Counted from the first letter of the stretch, positions 26,125 through 34,693 are shown. The stretch: 64,000 bases of DNA from Cupriavidus sp. D384 (GCF_001652915.1 NZ_BBQI01000126.1:28435-92434); one strand, 5' to 3'. Translations and numbers: made by a program. The notes: generated by a model from the sequence alone, not told the origin.

Positions 26125-27054
26125 TCAGGTTCGCGCCGAACCCAAGTCCGGCATGCCGGGCGGCGCCACGCTCCAGTGCTCGGCCAGGAAGTCCACGAAC
26201 GCCCGCACGCGCGGGGGCACCAGCCGGCGCTGCGGCATCACCGCGTAGATGCCCGTGACGGCAATGGGATGGTCAGGCAGTACCTGCACCAGCCGGCCCG
26301 ACCTCAGGTCATCACAGACATGCCATGTGGAATGCATGGCGATCCCGAATCCCGCCAGCGCCGCATCGGCCAGCAGCTCGCCGGTATTGGCCTCGACCCT
26401 GCCGCGCACCCGCACCGCGATCTCGCCGCCCTTGCCATCGTCGAAACGCCAGACATCCGACCGCCCCTGCGCACCGACCAACACCAGGCACTGATGCCGG
26501 GCCAGGTCCTGCGGGGTACTGGGCGAACCGTGCTCGCGCAGGTAATCGGGCGATGCGCATAGCAGACGCTGGTTGTCCGCCAGCTTGCGGGCCACCAGCG
26601 TGGAGTCCTCGAGCGATCCGATGCGAATGGCAAGATCGAAGCCGCTGCTGACCAGATCCAGCACGTGGTCGGTCAGGTGCACGCTGACATTGACCCCGGG
26701 ATAGCGGCGCAGGAATTCCGTCAGCAGAGGCGATACGTACTGGCGCCCGAACGACGCCGAGGTGGTCACGCGCAGCGTGCCAGTGATGCCGGAGCCCGAT
26801 TGCCGCAACGAGCCCGACAGCGCCTCCAGGTCTTCCACCAGCGCCCGCCCCTGCTCGGCCAGCACCGCGCCTTCCGGCGTTGCGTGCAGGCGGCGCGTGG
26901 TGCGATGCAGCAACCGGACCCCGAGATCGCGCTCCAGCCGCTGCAGGCGCTGGCTGGCCACCGCCACCGAGATGTCCAGGCTACGCGCCGCCGCGCTGAT
27001 CGACCCCTGGTCCAGCACCCGAAGAAATAGTCCGATGTCTGCAATGCGATCCAT
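26125..27054 (-). CDS. LysR-family transcriptional regulator
   Basis: 309 residues. N-terminal winged helix (about 1-60: LFLRVLDQGSISAAARSLDI, RLERDLGVRLLHRTTRRL) and the LysR effector fold (about 90-300). It belongs to the subgroup that ends with VPPRVRAFVDFLAEHW. It is divergent from an MFS exporter with 130 bp between starts, the usual arrangement for a LysR regulator and its target. ATG at 27054. The inducer is not predictable. Confidence 0.94.
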   Translation of the reverse strand: MDRIADIGLFLRVLDQGSISAAARSLDISVAVASQRLQRLERDLGVRLLHRTTRRLHATPEGAVLAEQGRALVEDLEALSGSLRQSGSGITGTLRVTTSASFGRQYVSPLLTEFLRRYPGVNVSVHLTDHVLDLVSSGFDLAIRIGSLEDSTLVARKLADNQRLLCASPDYLREHGSPSTPQDLARHQCLVLVGAQGRSDVWRFDDGKGGEIAVRVRGRVEANTGELLADAALAGFGIAMHSTWHVCDDLRSGRLVQVLPDHPIAVTGIYAVMPQRRLVPPRVRAFVDFLAEHWSVAPPGMPDLGSART

Positions 27055-27184
27055 GATTCTCAACAAAATCTTGAAACTGATTATGGATATTGCCCGTTTT
27101 TCAGAAGATGGAAAAGACCGACACTTCGGCCTTTCCTGCCATCCAACCGTCGGCCTTGAGCCGGCTCCCACTGGAGAAATTGCC

Positions 27185-28417
27185 ATGGCTGCGCCCCCTT
27201 CCACCCCCAACGCCGGCCCGCGCACGCGGATGCCCGCGGCCCTGTATGCCCTGACCGCCGGGTCATTTGGCATCGGTTGCGCGGAGTTCGTCATCATGGG
27301 CCTGCTGCTGCAGGTGTCGGCCGACCTCGGCGTGACCATCGCCTCGGCCGGCATGCTGGTGTCGGGCTACGCGCTTGGCGTCTTTGCCGGCGCGCCCGTG
27401 CTGACGCTGCTGACCCGCCGCATGCCCCGCAAGGCGGTGCTGATGGCGCTGATGATCATCTACACCGTTGGCAACGCTGCCTGCGCGCTGGCGCCCGACT
27501 ACACCACGCTGATGATTGCCCGCGTGGTGACGTCGCTCACGCACGGCACGTTCTTTGGCGTGGGCGCCGTGGTCGCCACGGGCCTGGTGCCGGCCAACCG
27601 TCGTGCTTCGGCCATTTCGGTGATGTTCTCCGGGCTGACGCTGGCGACGCTGCTCGGCATGCCGGCCGGCGCGTGGCTGGGCCTGCAGTTTGGCTGGCGC
27701 TCCACGTTCTGGGCCATGACGGCAATCGGGCTGGTGTCGCTGACGGTGATCGCGCTGCTGGTGAAGACCAGCCGTGACGACACCGCTCCCGTGCGGCTGG
27801 TCGACGAACTGAAGACCATCGGCCGCCCGCAGGTGCTGCTGGGCCTGCTGATGACCGTGCTGCAGGCGCTTGGCACTTTTGCCGTCATCACCTATATCCA
27901 GCCGCTGCTGACGCGTGTCACGGGCTTTGCCGAAAGCGCGGTGTCGCCGATCCTGCTGCTGTTTGGCGGCGGCATGATCATCGGCAATATCCTCGGCGGA
28001 CGCATGGCCGACCGCCGCCCCACCGGCGCCCTGCTTGGCGCGCTGCTGGCGCTGACGGTGGTGCTGGCGAGCATGACGCTGTCGGTGCACAACCATCTGG
28101 CAGTCGTGGTCTTTGTCGGCGTACTGGGCATCGCGGCCTTCTCGACGGTGTCGCCGCTGCAGCTGCGCGTGCTGCGCCACGCCCAGGGCGCGGGCCAGAA
28201 CCTGGCGTCGAGCTTCAACATCGCGGCCTTCAATCTGGGCAACGGACTCGGCGCATGGCTGGGTGGCGCGGTGGTGGACCACGGGCCCGGCCTGCAGTCC
28301 CTGCCGTGGATCGCGGCCATCGCCCCGTTGGCGGCGTTGGGCATCGCCCTGCTGGCCGTGCGCATGGAGCGCAGCGCATCGGGCAAACCCGGGGCGTACC
28401 ATCTCGATCCTGCTTGA
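27185..28417 (+). CDS. MFS transporter, DHA1 12-TM family (AraJ/YdhP-like)
   Basis: 410 residues, 12 membrane helices. Typical DHA1 blocks: FGIGCAEFVIMGLLLQVSAD, MLVSGYALGVFAGAPVLTLL, THGTFFGVGAVVATGLVP and GMPAGAWLGLQFGWRSTFW. GGAGAA precedes the ATG at 27185. It exports sugars or drugs in related species. Its TGA stop lies inside the FNR-type box of the next gene. Confidence 0.93.
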   Translation: MAAPPSTPNAGPRTRMPAALYALTAGSFGIGCAEFVIMGLLLQVSADLGVTIASAGMLVSGYALGVFAGAPVLTLLTRRMPRKAVLMALMIIYTVGNAACALAPDYTTLMIARVVTSLTHGTFFGVGAVVATGLVPANRRASAISVMFSGLTLATLLGMPAGAWLGLQFGWRSTFWAMTAIGLVSLTVIALLVKTSRDDTAPVRLVDELKTIGRPQVLLGLLMTVLQALGTFAVITYIQPLLTRVTGFAESAVSPILLLFGGGMIIGNILGGRMADRRPTGALLGALLALTVVLASMTLSVHNHLAVVVFVGVLGIAAFSTVSPLQLRVLRHAQGAGQNLASSFNIAAFNLGNGLGAWLGGAVVDHGPGLQSLPWIAAIAPLAALGIALLAVRMERSASGKPGAYHLDPA

Positions 28418-28427
28418 TAACCGTCAA
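28414..28427 (+). promoter_or_regulatory. FNR/Anr-type box TTGAT-AACC-GTCAA
   Basis: Matches the consensus TTGAT-N4-ATCAA at 9 of 10 fixed positions. The centre is about 142 bp before the nirDL-type start codon. With the usual -41.5 spacing, transcription would start near 28462, with GATCAT at 28450-28455 as a -10 hexamer. It overlaps the stop codon of the upstream MFS gene. Confidence 0.65.
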
Positions 28428-28562
28428 CAAGGCCGCGACCGAACTTCACGATCATGCCCGCATGCTGCGGGCGTGCTCTGGTTCGTCGCAATACATGGCG
28501 CCTGCGCATCGACCCTGTGCATCCCTCTCGCACAGTTCCGATAGCAAAACACCCCGCTCGCC

Positions 28563-29573
28563 ATGTACGACGCCATGTTCGACGAAAACGACCTCTATAA
28601 CCGCATCCAGGACGACTTCCCGCTGCACACGCGACCCTACCAGGCCGCTGGCGAAGCCTTTGATCTTTCGGAGCACGCCCTGCTCAGCCTGCTGGCCCGC
28701 GACGTCGGCAACGGGCGCATCAGCCGCATCGGCGCCGTCTTTGCGCCCAACACCATCGGCGCCAGCACCGTGGCCGCGTTATCGATACCGCCGGCACGCA
28801 TCGACCGCGTGGTCGAGCGTATCAATGGCGATCCCGATATCAGCCAGAGCCATGCACGCGACGGCCATCGCTACAACCTCTGGTTCGTGGCCGGCGCGCG
28901 AGACCGTCCCACGCTCGATGGCGTGCTGGCCCGCCTTGCCAACGATATCGGCCAGCGGCCCATCGACCTGCCCCTGGAACGCGAATACCGCACCGACCTG
29001 GGCCTGCCGCTGGGCGTGACCCGCAGCGCGCGCCGCGCGCCGCTGCAGCCATCTCAGGTGTTGAATACCCCGGTGCGGCCCGATCTCGATGAAGCAGACT
29101 GGCGGCTGGCCGCCGCGCTGGAATCCGGCCTGACGCTGACACCGCAGCCGTATCACGCGCTTGCGCGGCGCACCGGACTGGCACTGTCAGAAACGCTGGC
29201 ACGGCTGGCAAGATGGCGCAGCGCGGGCGTGATCCGCCGCTTTGGCGCCATCCTGCGGCATCGGCCCTTCGGCTATACCCACAATGTGATGTGTGTCTGG
29301 AACGTGCCCGATGCACGGGTGGATGCGGTCGGCCTGCGGCTCGCCCATGTGCCGCACGTCACCATGTGTTTCCGGCGTACGCGCCGGCTGCCCGCGTGGC
29401 AGTACAACCTGTTTGCGATGATCCACGCCCGCAGCGCCAATGAACTGCACAACACGCTGGCGCGCTTCGACGCCGTGGGCGGGCTGGCCGACGCGCCGTG
29501 CGCGGTGCTGCAGGCCAGCCAGTGCTACAAGCAGCGCGGCACCCGTTTCGGGGGCGCCATGCCCGAGTTCTGA
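28563..29573 (+). CDS. Fused AsnC/Lrp-type siroheme decarboxylase (NirDL/AhbAB-like)
   Basis: 336 residues made of two tandem halves, each with a Lrp/AsnC-type winged helix and ligand-binding fold. First half: LSLLARDVGNGRISRIGAVF, then GHRYNLWFVAGA. Second half: LARLARWRSAGVIRRFGAIL, then VTMCFRRTRRLPAWQYNLFA with MIHA. The IRRFGA and YNLF blocks are diagnostic for siroheme decarboxylases of the heme d1 / alternative heme pathway (NirD, L, G, H; AhbA, AhbB), which turn siroheme into didecarboxysiroheme. It could be misread as a plain AsnC regulator. It has an FNR-type box upstream and converges on ubiT with 6 bp between stops. Confidence 0.85.
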   Translation: MYDAMFDENDLYNRIQDDFPLHTRPYQAAGEAFDLSEHALLSLLARDVGNGRISRIGAVFAPNTIGASTVAALSIPPARIDRVVERINGDPDISQSHARDGHRYNLWFVAGARDRPTLDGVLARLANDIGQRPIDLPLEREYRTDLGLPLGVTRSARRAPLQPSQVLNTPVRPDLDEADWRLAAALESGLTLTPQPYHALARRTGLALSETLARLARWRSAGVIRRFGAILRHRPFGYTHNVMCVWNVPDARVDAVGLRLAHVPHVTMCFRRTRRLPAWQYNLFAMIHARSANELHNTLARFDAVGGLADAPCAVLQASQCYKQRGTRFGGAMPEF

Positions 29574-29579
29574 TTCGAT

Positions 29580-30032
29580 TCAGGCGCCGCGCGGCTCGGG
29601 GAACAACAGCGACAGCCGCTGCGCGAGTGTGCCCAGCCACTCGGGCCGCGGCGCTGCATCGAGCCAATACTTGACTTCCAGCCCCAGCGCCGTGTCGCCG
29701 CGAATCGACAGACGGCGCTGGAAAAACAGCGTATCGGTGTCGGCATCGCCGCTGATCAGCCGCAGGTAGCTCAACGCCGCCGCGTGCAGCGTCAGGTCGG
29801 TTTCCTGACCATCGAACGGGCCCGGCAGGAAGCGGCCATTGGCACACTGGAAGCGCACCTCCAGCCCCACATCGTCAACCGTCAGCGAAAACGTGCGGCC
29901 ATCCAGCGCGGCCGGCGGCTCCATCCAGCCTGCGCGACGCATGGCCTCCAGTGCCACGACCAGCGGTGCGGCGCGCATCGGCGCGGGCATATGCCGATGC
30001 ACGCGCGTCATCATCGATTTCAGTATCGTCAT
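29580..30032 (-). CDS. ubiT: UbiT-like SCP2-domain protein, anaerobic ubiquinone synthesis
   Basis: 150 residues with an SCP2 lipid-binding domain (FSLTVDDVGLEVRFQCANGR, LTLHAAALSYLRLISGDADT, DTLFFQRRLSIRGDTALGLE). UbiT binds the hydrophobic prenyl intermediates for UbiU-UbiV. The ATG at 30032 overlaps the UbiV stop (ATGA), so it is translationally coupled as the last gene of ubiU-ubiV-ubiT. The identification rests on fold plus operon. Confidence 0.88.
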   Translation of the reverse strand: MTILKSMMTRVHRHMPAPMRAAPLVVALEAMRRAGWMEPPAALDGRTFSLTVDDVGLEVRFQCANGRFLPGPFDGQETDLTLHAAALSYLRLISGDADTDTLFFQRRLSIRGDTALGLEVKYWLDAAPRPEWLGTLAQRLSLLFPEPRGA

Positions 30033-30955
30033 GCGGCGGCCCCTTCCTGCGACAGCCAGTGAATGCCCGGCTTGCCGCTCCAGTAGCCATTGCTGGGTGC
30101 CGCACCGGCCGGCATCACGGTACCTGGCGAGGCCACGCGTTCTCCGCGCCGGATCGCATCGAGATGGGCAATCGCTTCGAGCGTACCTGTGGCATGCGGA
30201 CTGATACGGGCATATTCGATGCCAGCTGCGGCCATCTGCGGCACTTGCGCGCACAGGTCCAGGCAGGTGGCCGACTGCGTCTGGATGCCGTTGAGCGTAA
30301 AGAAATCCTGGCCTTCGGCGGTCCTGGCCACGAGGCCGTCGGGATAGTCGATGCAGCGGAATTCGCAGGCGTCCTTGCGCAGCCGATGATGCCGCGCCGT
30401 AAAGCAGCGCGCCGAAAACGCCAGCGGCATGCGCCCCCAGACCATCGCCTCCAGCGCCAGCCCCGCCGGGCGGGCCGCCGCCAAGGCCGCCATCGTCGCG
30501 CCATCCATCTCCACCGGCACCACGCATCCCTGCGCGCCCAGTCCGGCCAGCCAGGCCAGCGTGTCCGCGTGATAGACATTCAGGTGCGGGCCGCCGATAA
30601 AGGGCCGCCCGGCCATGCCATGCACGGCGCCCAGGTCATTGGCCTCCACGAGAAAGTCCTCCTGTGCGCAGACCCGGCGCATCACCGCGATATCGCTGTC
30701 CGACTCCACCAGCACCGGCGTGGACAGCACCACCTGCTTGCCGGCATCGCGCAGCATCTGCGCCACCTCGATCCAGTCGGCCAGGCGCATCTCGTGCCGG
30801 CGCGTGCAGACGGCCTCTCCCAGATAGACACGCTCGACGGCGGTGTCCACGATCGATGCATAGAACTCCAGCACCGCCGTGCGCGGCCAGTAGTACAACA
30901 GCGGACCGAGCGCGATGCGGATCGGCTCGGGATTCAGTGGGGTAGTTGTTGCCAT
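30029..30955 (-). CDS. ubiV: UbiV, O2-independent ubiquinone hydroxylase subunit (peptidase U32 family)
   Basis: 308 residues. U32-family protein with cysteines C50, C184, C197 and C201. The last three have spacings of 13 and 4, as in E. coli UbiV, whose four cysteines hold a [4Fe-4S] cluster. Typical stretches are ALGPLLYYWPRTAVLEFYAS and GKPGIHWLS near the end. UbiU-UbiV hydroxylates ubiquinone precursors without oxygen, using prephenate as the oxygen donor in E. coli. The ATG at 30955 lies 71 bp after the ubiU stop. The sequence upstream in the same frame overlaps ubiU and is not family-like. Confidence 0.93.
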   Translation of the reverse strand: MATTTPLNPEPIRIALGPLLYYWPRTAVLEFYASIVDTAVERVYLGEAVCTRRHEMRLADWIEVAQMLRDAGKQVVLSTPVLVESDSDIAVMRRVCAQEDFLVEANDLGAVHGMAGRPFIGGPHLNVYHADTLAWLAGLGAQGCVVPVEMDGATMAALAAARPAGLALEAMVWGRMPLAFSARCFTARHHRLRKDACEFRCIDYPDGLVARTAEGQDFFTLNGIQTQSATCLDLCAQVPQMAAAGIEYARISPHATGTLEAIAHLDAIRRGERVASPGTVMPAGAAPSNGYWSGKPGIHWLSQEGAAA

Positions 30956-31026
30956 GTTGGAACCGGAATTGGGCAGGTATTCGGTGAGCGCGGACAGGCT
31001 GTGCCAGTCCGCCCGGGAGAATGGAT

Positions 31027-32055
31027 TTACCGCCAGGGTCGGTCGTACGCGCCCTGCGTCACCTGGTCGCCCTCGGCATGGCGGCCCAGCGTGGCCTGCC
31101 AGTCCTGGCGCGGGACAAAGCGTTTCGGGTCGCGGCAGGCGTCGTCGATGGCGGCGCGCAGCACGCCCACCACATCGGCCACATAGCGCGGGCTGCGCTG
31201 GCGGCCCTCGATCTTGATGGCCGCGATGCCAATATCGATCAGCGACGGTAGCAGCGAGACCGCATTGAGGCTGGTGGGCTCTTCCAGCACGTAGCCGCGT
31301 TCGTCCTCCACCGTGAACCGGCCCTTGCACAGCGTGGGATAGCCGGCCGGCTCGCCCGGGGCATAGCTGTCGATCAGGATGCCCGACAGCCGCGCGTGCA
31401 TCGTGCCGTCGTGCTCGTCCCAACGTACGGCGTGGGCCGGCGAGCAGACGCCCTTGTTGTTGGGCGAATCGCCCGTGGCGTAAGACGACAGCAGGCAGCG
31501 GCCCTCGGCCATCACGCACAGGCTGCCAAAGCCAAAGACTTCCAGTTCGACGTCGGTCTGCTTCGCCAGCCGCGCAATCTGGGGCACGGACAGTACCCGG
31601 GGCAGCACCACGCGGCGGATGCCGAACTGTTTGCGCATCAGTTCGATGGCGTCGGCATGCGTGGCGGAACCCTGTACCGAAAGGTGGATGCGCAGCGACG
31701 GGTGCCGTCTGGCGGCATAGGCGATCAACCCGGCATCGGCCATGATCACGGCGTCGGCACCCAGGGCGGCAGCGGCATCCACGGCGTGGTGCCAGCGCTC
31801 GACATGCCCCATCTGGGCAAACGTGTTGATGGCAAACAGCACCTCGGCGCCGCGCGCGTGCGCTTCGGCCACGCCGGTGCGGATATCGTCTTCGCTGAAG
31901 TTCAGGCCGCCAAAGTTGCGCGCGTTGGTGGCATCGCGCAGGCCCAGGTAGACCGCGTCGGCGCCGTGCTGGAGCGCCATGCGCAGCGCCGCCAGCGATC
32001 CGGCCGGCGCTACCAGTTGGGGGCGGCGAACGGGGTTCGCCGTAGATTGTGTCAT
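31027..32055 (-). CDS. ubiU: UbiU, O2-independent ubiquinone hydroxylase subunit (peptidase U32 family)
   Basis: 342 residues. C180, C187, C204 and C243 have spacings of 7, 17 and 39, the same as the four [4Fe-4S] cysteines of E. coli UbiU. Also present are LVAPAGSLAALRMALQHGAD at the N-terminus and VFGFGSLCVMAEGRC. It is the first gene of ubiU-ubiV-ubiT. ATG at 32055. An FNR-type box lies 77-90 bp upstream, matching the expected switch to anaerobic growth. Confidence 0.95.
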   Translation of the reverse strand: MTQSTANPVRRPQLVAPAGSLAALRMALQHGADAVYLGLRDATNARNFGGLNFSEDDIRTGVAEAHARGAEVLFAINTFAQMGHVERWHHAVDAAAALGADAVIMADAGLIAYAARRHPSLRIHLSVQGSATHADAIELMRKQFGIRRVVLPRVLSVPQIARLAKQTDVELEVFGFGSLCVMAEGRCLLSSYATGDSPNNKGVCSPAHAVRWDEHDGTMHARLSGILIDSYAPGEPAGYPTLCKGRFTVEDERGYVLEEPTSLNAVSLLPSLIDIGIAAIKIEGRQRSPRYVADVVGVLRAAIDDACRDPKRFVPRQDWQATLGRHAEGDQVTQGAYDRPWR

Positions 32056-32131
32056 CGCGTGATGATCCGGGAAGGGGAACTTCCGGATCCTAGCGATTCA
32101 ACGAGAATGGGCCTTTGACCCTACGCAAACG

Positions 32132-32145
32132 TTGAGAGGGATCAA
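32132..32145 (-). promoter_or_regulatory. FNR/Anr-type box TTGAT-CCCT-CTCAA upstream of ubiU
   Basis: Read on the minus strand it matches TTGAT-N4-ATCAA at 9 of 10 fixed positions and lies within a perfect CGTTGA-N6-TCAACG inverted repeat. The centre is 83 bp before the ubiU ATG, predicting a start near 32097. It contains the TGA stop of the upstream IclR gene. Confidence 0.65.
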
Positions 32146-32990
32146 CGCGCCGCCGGCGCAATCGCCATTGCCGATGCCGGCGCACCCAGCCTGGCCGACA
32201 GCCGGTCGGCCAGCGCGCGTACCTGCTGCCCGATGCGCTCGCCGGTGGCGGCGTCGATCTCGCTGGTCAGGTAGCTGACTGCAATGGCACCGGTCGCACG
32301 GGCCGACTGGGCATCGAACACCGGCGCACCGAAGCAGGTCATGCCTTCGCGCATCTGGCCGTTGTCGACCGAGTAGCCCACCGCGCGCACCTGCTGCAAT
32401 TCGCTGGTCAGTGCCGCTGCCGAAGCCACGCTGGCGCGCGTGAGTGGCGGCGGCAGGCCATCGGCAAACAGCCGCTGCACATCGGCCGCAGCCATCGTGC
32501 TGAGCATGGCCTTGCCCGTGGCCGTGTACGGCGCCGGCAGGCGCATGCCGATGCGGAAGGTCACGCCCAGCGGACGGTCGCCGTTCTGGCAGGCCAGATA
32601 GACCACTTCGTCGCCCTCCAGCATCGACAGGGTGACCGTGGCGTCGTGGAACGCATCGGTCTCGTCCCACAGCGCGCGAAATTCCTCGGTGATCTGAGTC
32701 TGGGCCAGGAATGCGCTGGCCCAGGTCATGACGTGCGGCCCGAGCGCCATCGCCCCGCCGGGCGTCCGCTTGACCAGCTGCAGCTGGACAAGCGTGTCGC
32801 ACATGCCATGCAGCGAACTCTTGGGCGCCCCGGTCAGCCGGGTCAGGTCGGCCAGCGTCAGCGGATCGGGCGACGCGGCGATGGCATCCAGCACCTGCAC
32901 GGCGCGTACCACGGCGGGCGACGTGGGCCGGTTCCCGGCACCGCCGGGGGCGTCGGGGTCTGCTGAAGTGGCGTAGGCGGATTTCGGCAT
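32142..32990 (-). CDS. IclR-family transcriptional regulator
   Basis: 282 residues. Winged helix (about 22-85: SPAVVRAVQVLDAIAAS, LTRLTGAPKSSLHGMCDTLV) and IclR effector domain (PYTATGKAMLSTMAAADVQR, DNGQMREGMTCFGAPVFDAQ). The ATG at 32990 is chosen over a start 40 codons upstream because family members begin near here. It is divergent from the GabD/alcohol dehydrogenase pair, so those genes are its probable targets. Its stop codon sits inside the ubiU FNR-type box. Confidence 0.93.
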   Translation of the reverse strand: MPKSAYATSADPDAPGGAGNRPTSPAVVRAVQVLDAIAASPDPLTLADLTRLTGAPKSSLHGMCDTLVQLQLVKRTPGGAMALGPHVMTWASAFLAQTQITEEFRALWDETDAFHDATVTLSMLEGDEVVYLACQNGDRPLGVTFRIGMRLPAPYTATGKAMLSTMAAADVQRLFADGLPPPLTRASVASAAALTSELQQVRAVGYSVDNGQMREGMTCFGAPVFDAQSARATGAIAVSYLTSEIDAATGERIGQQVRALADRLSARLGAPASAMAIAPAAR

Positions 32991-33130
32991 GGGCAGTTTC
33001 AACTGTGACAGGCGAGGCAAACGGCGCGAACCTGAGCCGTACACCCCAGCGCCAGCGGAACACCGGCCACTACTGGCGGTCTCCCCGGCATGGGCGTATG
33101 ATCTCAGCATCGTTCGACATACGGAATATA

Positions 33131-33146
33131 GTTCAATCTATTGAAC
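33131..33146. promoter_or_regulatory. Inverted repeat GTTCAA-TCTA-TTGAAC, probable IclR operator
   Basis: Perfect 6-bp arms with a 4-bp spacer in the 211-bp region between iclR and gabD. It touches a TATAGT -10-like hexamer (33127-33132) on the gabD strand, a position suited to repression. Confidence 0.5.
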
Positions 33147-33201
33147 GCAGGCAAGTCTTTTGATGGGCATGCCTGTATTCGTGACTTCGGGGAAATTCGC
33201 C

Positions 33202-34650
33202 ATGCAGCTCAAGGATGCTTCACTGTTTCGCCAACAGGCTTATGTGGACGGACAATGGTTGTCCGCCGATTCGGGCGCCACGTTCGACGTGACCGACCCG
33301 GCCACGGGCGAGGTTATCGCCAGGGTGGCCGACCTGGGCGCAGCCGAGACCGAGCGTGCGGTAGCCGCCGCCGAAGTGGCCCAGAAAAGCTGGGCCGCGC
33401 TGACCGGCAAGGCGCGCGCCAGTATCCTGCGCCGCTGGTTTGACCTGATGGTGGCCAATACCGACGACCTGGCCTATCTGATGACCCGCGAGCAAGGCAA
33501 GCCGCTGGCCGAAGCCAAGGGCGAGATCGCCTACGCGGCCAGCTTTATCGAATGGTTCGCCGAGGAAGCCAAGCGCGTGGACGGCGAGGTGCTGGCCACC
33601 CCCGCCGCCGACAAGCGCCTGGTCACGCTGCGCCAGCCGGTGGGCGTCTGCGCCGCCATCACGCCCTGGAACTTCCCGGCCGCGATGATTACCCGCAAGG
33701 CGGCACCTGCGCTGGCCGCCGGCTGCGCCATCGTCATCAAGCCCGCCGAACTGACGCCACTGTCCGCGTTCGCACTGGCCGAACTGGCCCACCGTGCCGG
33801 CGTGCCGGCCGGCGTGCTGCAGGTGGTGACCGGCGACGCCAAAACCATCGGCGCCGTGCTGACGGCCAGCCCCATCGTGCGCAAGCTGTCGTTCACGGGA
33901 TCGACCGAAGTGGGCCGCATCCTGATGGCGCAGTCGGCGCCCACGGTGAAGCGCCTGTCGCTGGAATTGGGCGGCAACGCGCCGTTCATCGTATTTGACG
34001 ACGCCGACGTGGATGCCGCCGTGGAAGGCGCCATCGCGGCCAAGTACCGCAATGGCGGACAGACCTGCGTCTGCGCCAACCGCTTCTATATCCAGGACGG
34101 CATCTACGAAGCCTTCGCCGCCAAGTTCGCCGAACGCACCAGCCAGTTGCGCGTGGGCAATGGCCTGGAAGATGGCGTGGTCATCGGGCCGCTGATCGAG
34201 GACGCGGCCATCGACAAGGTGGTGTCGCTGATGGACGACGCCACGGCCAAGGGTGCCCGCGTGCTGACCGGCGGCGGCAGGCACAAGCTGGGCGGCACGT
34301 TCTACACGCCTACCGTGATCACGGGCGCCACGGCCGACATGCGCGTGGCGCGCGAAGAGATCTTCGGGCCGGTGGCCCCGTTGTTCCGCTTCAAGACCGA
34401 CCAAGAGGCGGTGGCCGCCGCCAACGACACCGAATTCGGCCTGGCCGCCTATCTCTACACGCGCGATATTGCCCGCGCGTGGCGTACCGGCGAGGCGCTG
34501 GAATACGGCATGGTCGGCCTCAACACCGGCCTGATCTCGAACGAGGTGGCACCGTTCGGCGGCATCAAGCAATCTGGCGTCGGCCGCGAAGGCTCGCGCC
34601 ATGGCATCGAGGAATACCTCGAGATCAAGTATCTTTGCCTGCAGATGTAG
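33202..34650 (+). CDS. gabD: NAD(P)-dependent succinate-semialdehyde dehydrogenase
   Basis: 482 residues, the usual GabD length. Catalytic Cys289 in GGQTCVCANRF, general-base Glu in RLSLELGGNAPFIVF, the ITPWNFPAAMITRKAAPALA nucleotide-binding region and PFGGIKQSGVGREGS near the end. It oxidises succinate semialdehyde to succinate. The ATG at 33202 follows GGGGAAAT; an in-frame start 14 codons upstream is not supported. It lies 79 bp before an iron-dependent alcohol dehydrogenase, so a 4-hydroxybutyrate-to-succinate route is possible, though a related semialdehyde could be the true substrate. Confidence 0.9.
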   Translation: MQLKDASLFRQQAYVDGQWLSADSGATFDVTDPATGEVIARVADLGAAETERAVAAAEVAQKSWAALTGKARASILRRWFDLMVANTDDLAYLMTREQGKPLAEAKGEIAYAASFIEWFAEEAKRVDGEVLATPAADKRLVTLRQPVGVCAAITPWNFPAAMITRKAAPALAAGCAIVIKPAELTPLSAFALAELAHRAGVPAGVLQVVTGDAKTIGAVLTASPIVRKLSFTGSTEVGRILMAQSAPTVKRLSLELGGNAPFIVFDDADVDAAVEGAIAAKYRNGGQTCVCANRFYIQDGIYEAFAAKFAERTSQLRVGNGLEDGVVIGPLIEDAAIDKVVSLMDDATAKGARVLTGGGRHKLGGTFYTPTVITGATADMRVAREEIFGPVAPLFRFKTDQEAVAAANDTEFGLAAYLYTRDIARAWRTGEALEYGMVGLNTGLISNEVAPFGGIKQSGVGREGSRHGIEEYLEIKYLCLQM

Positions 34651-34670
34651 GATTGCGTCTGGCTTGACTC

Positions 34671-34693
34671 CCCTCTCCCCGCGCGGGAGAGGG
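34671..34693. repeat. Extragenic palindrome CCCTCTCCC-CGCGC-GGGAGAGGG
   Basis: Perfect 9-bp arms with a 5-bp spacer between gabD and the alcohol dehydrogenase gene. It is the cleanest copy of an element also seen near 21210, 21306 and (degenerate) 16761. Confidence 0.7.
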
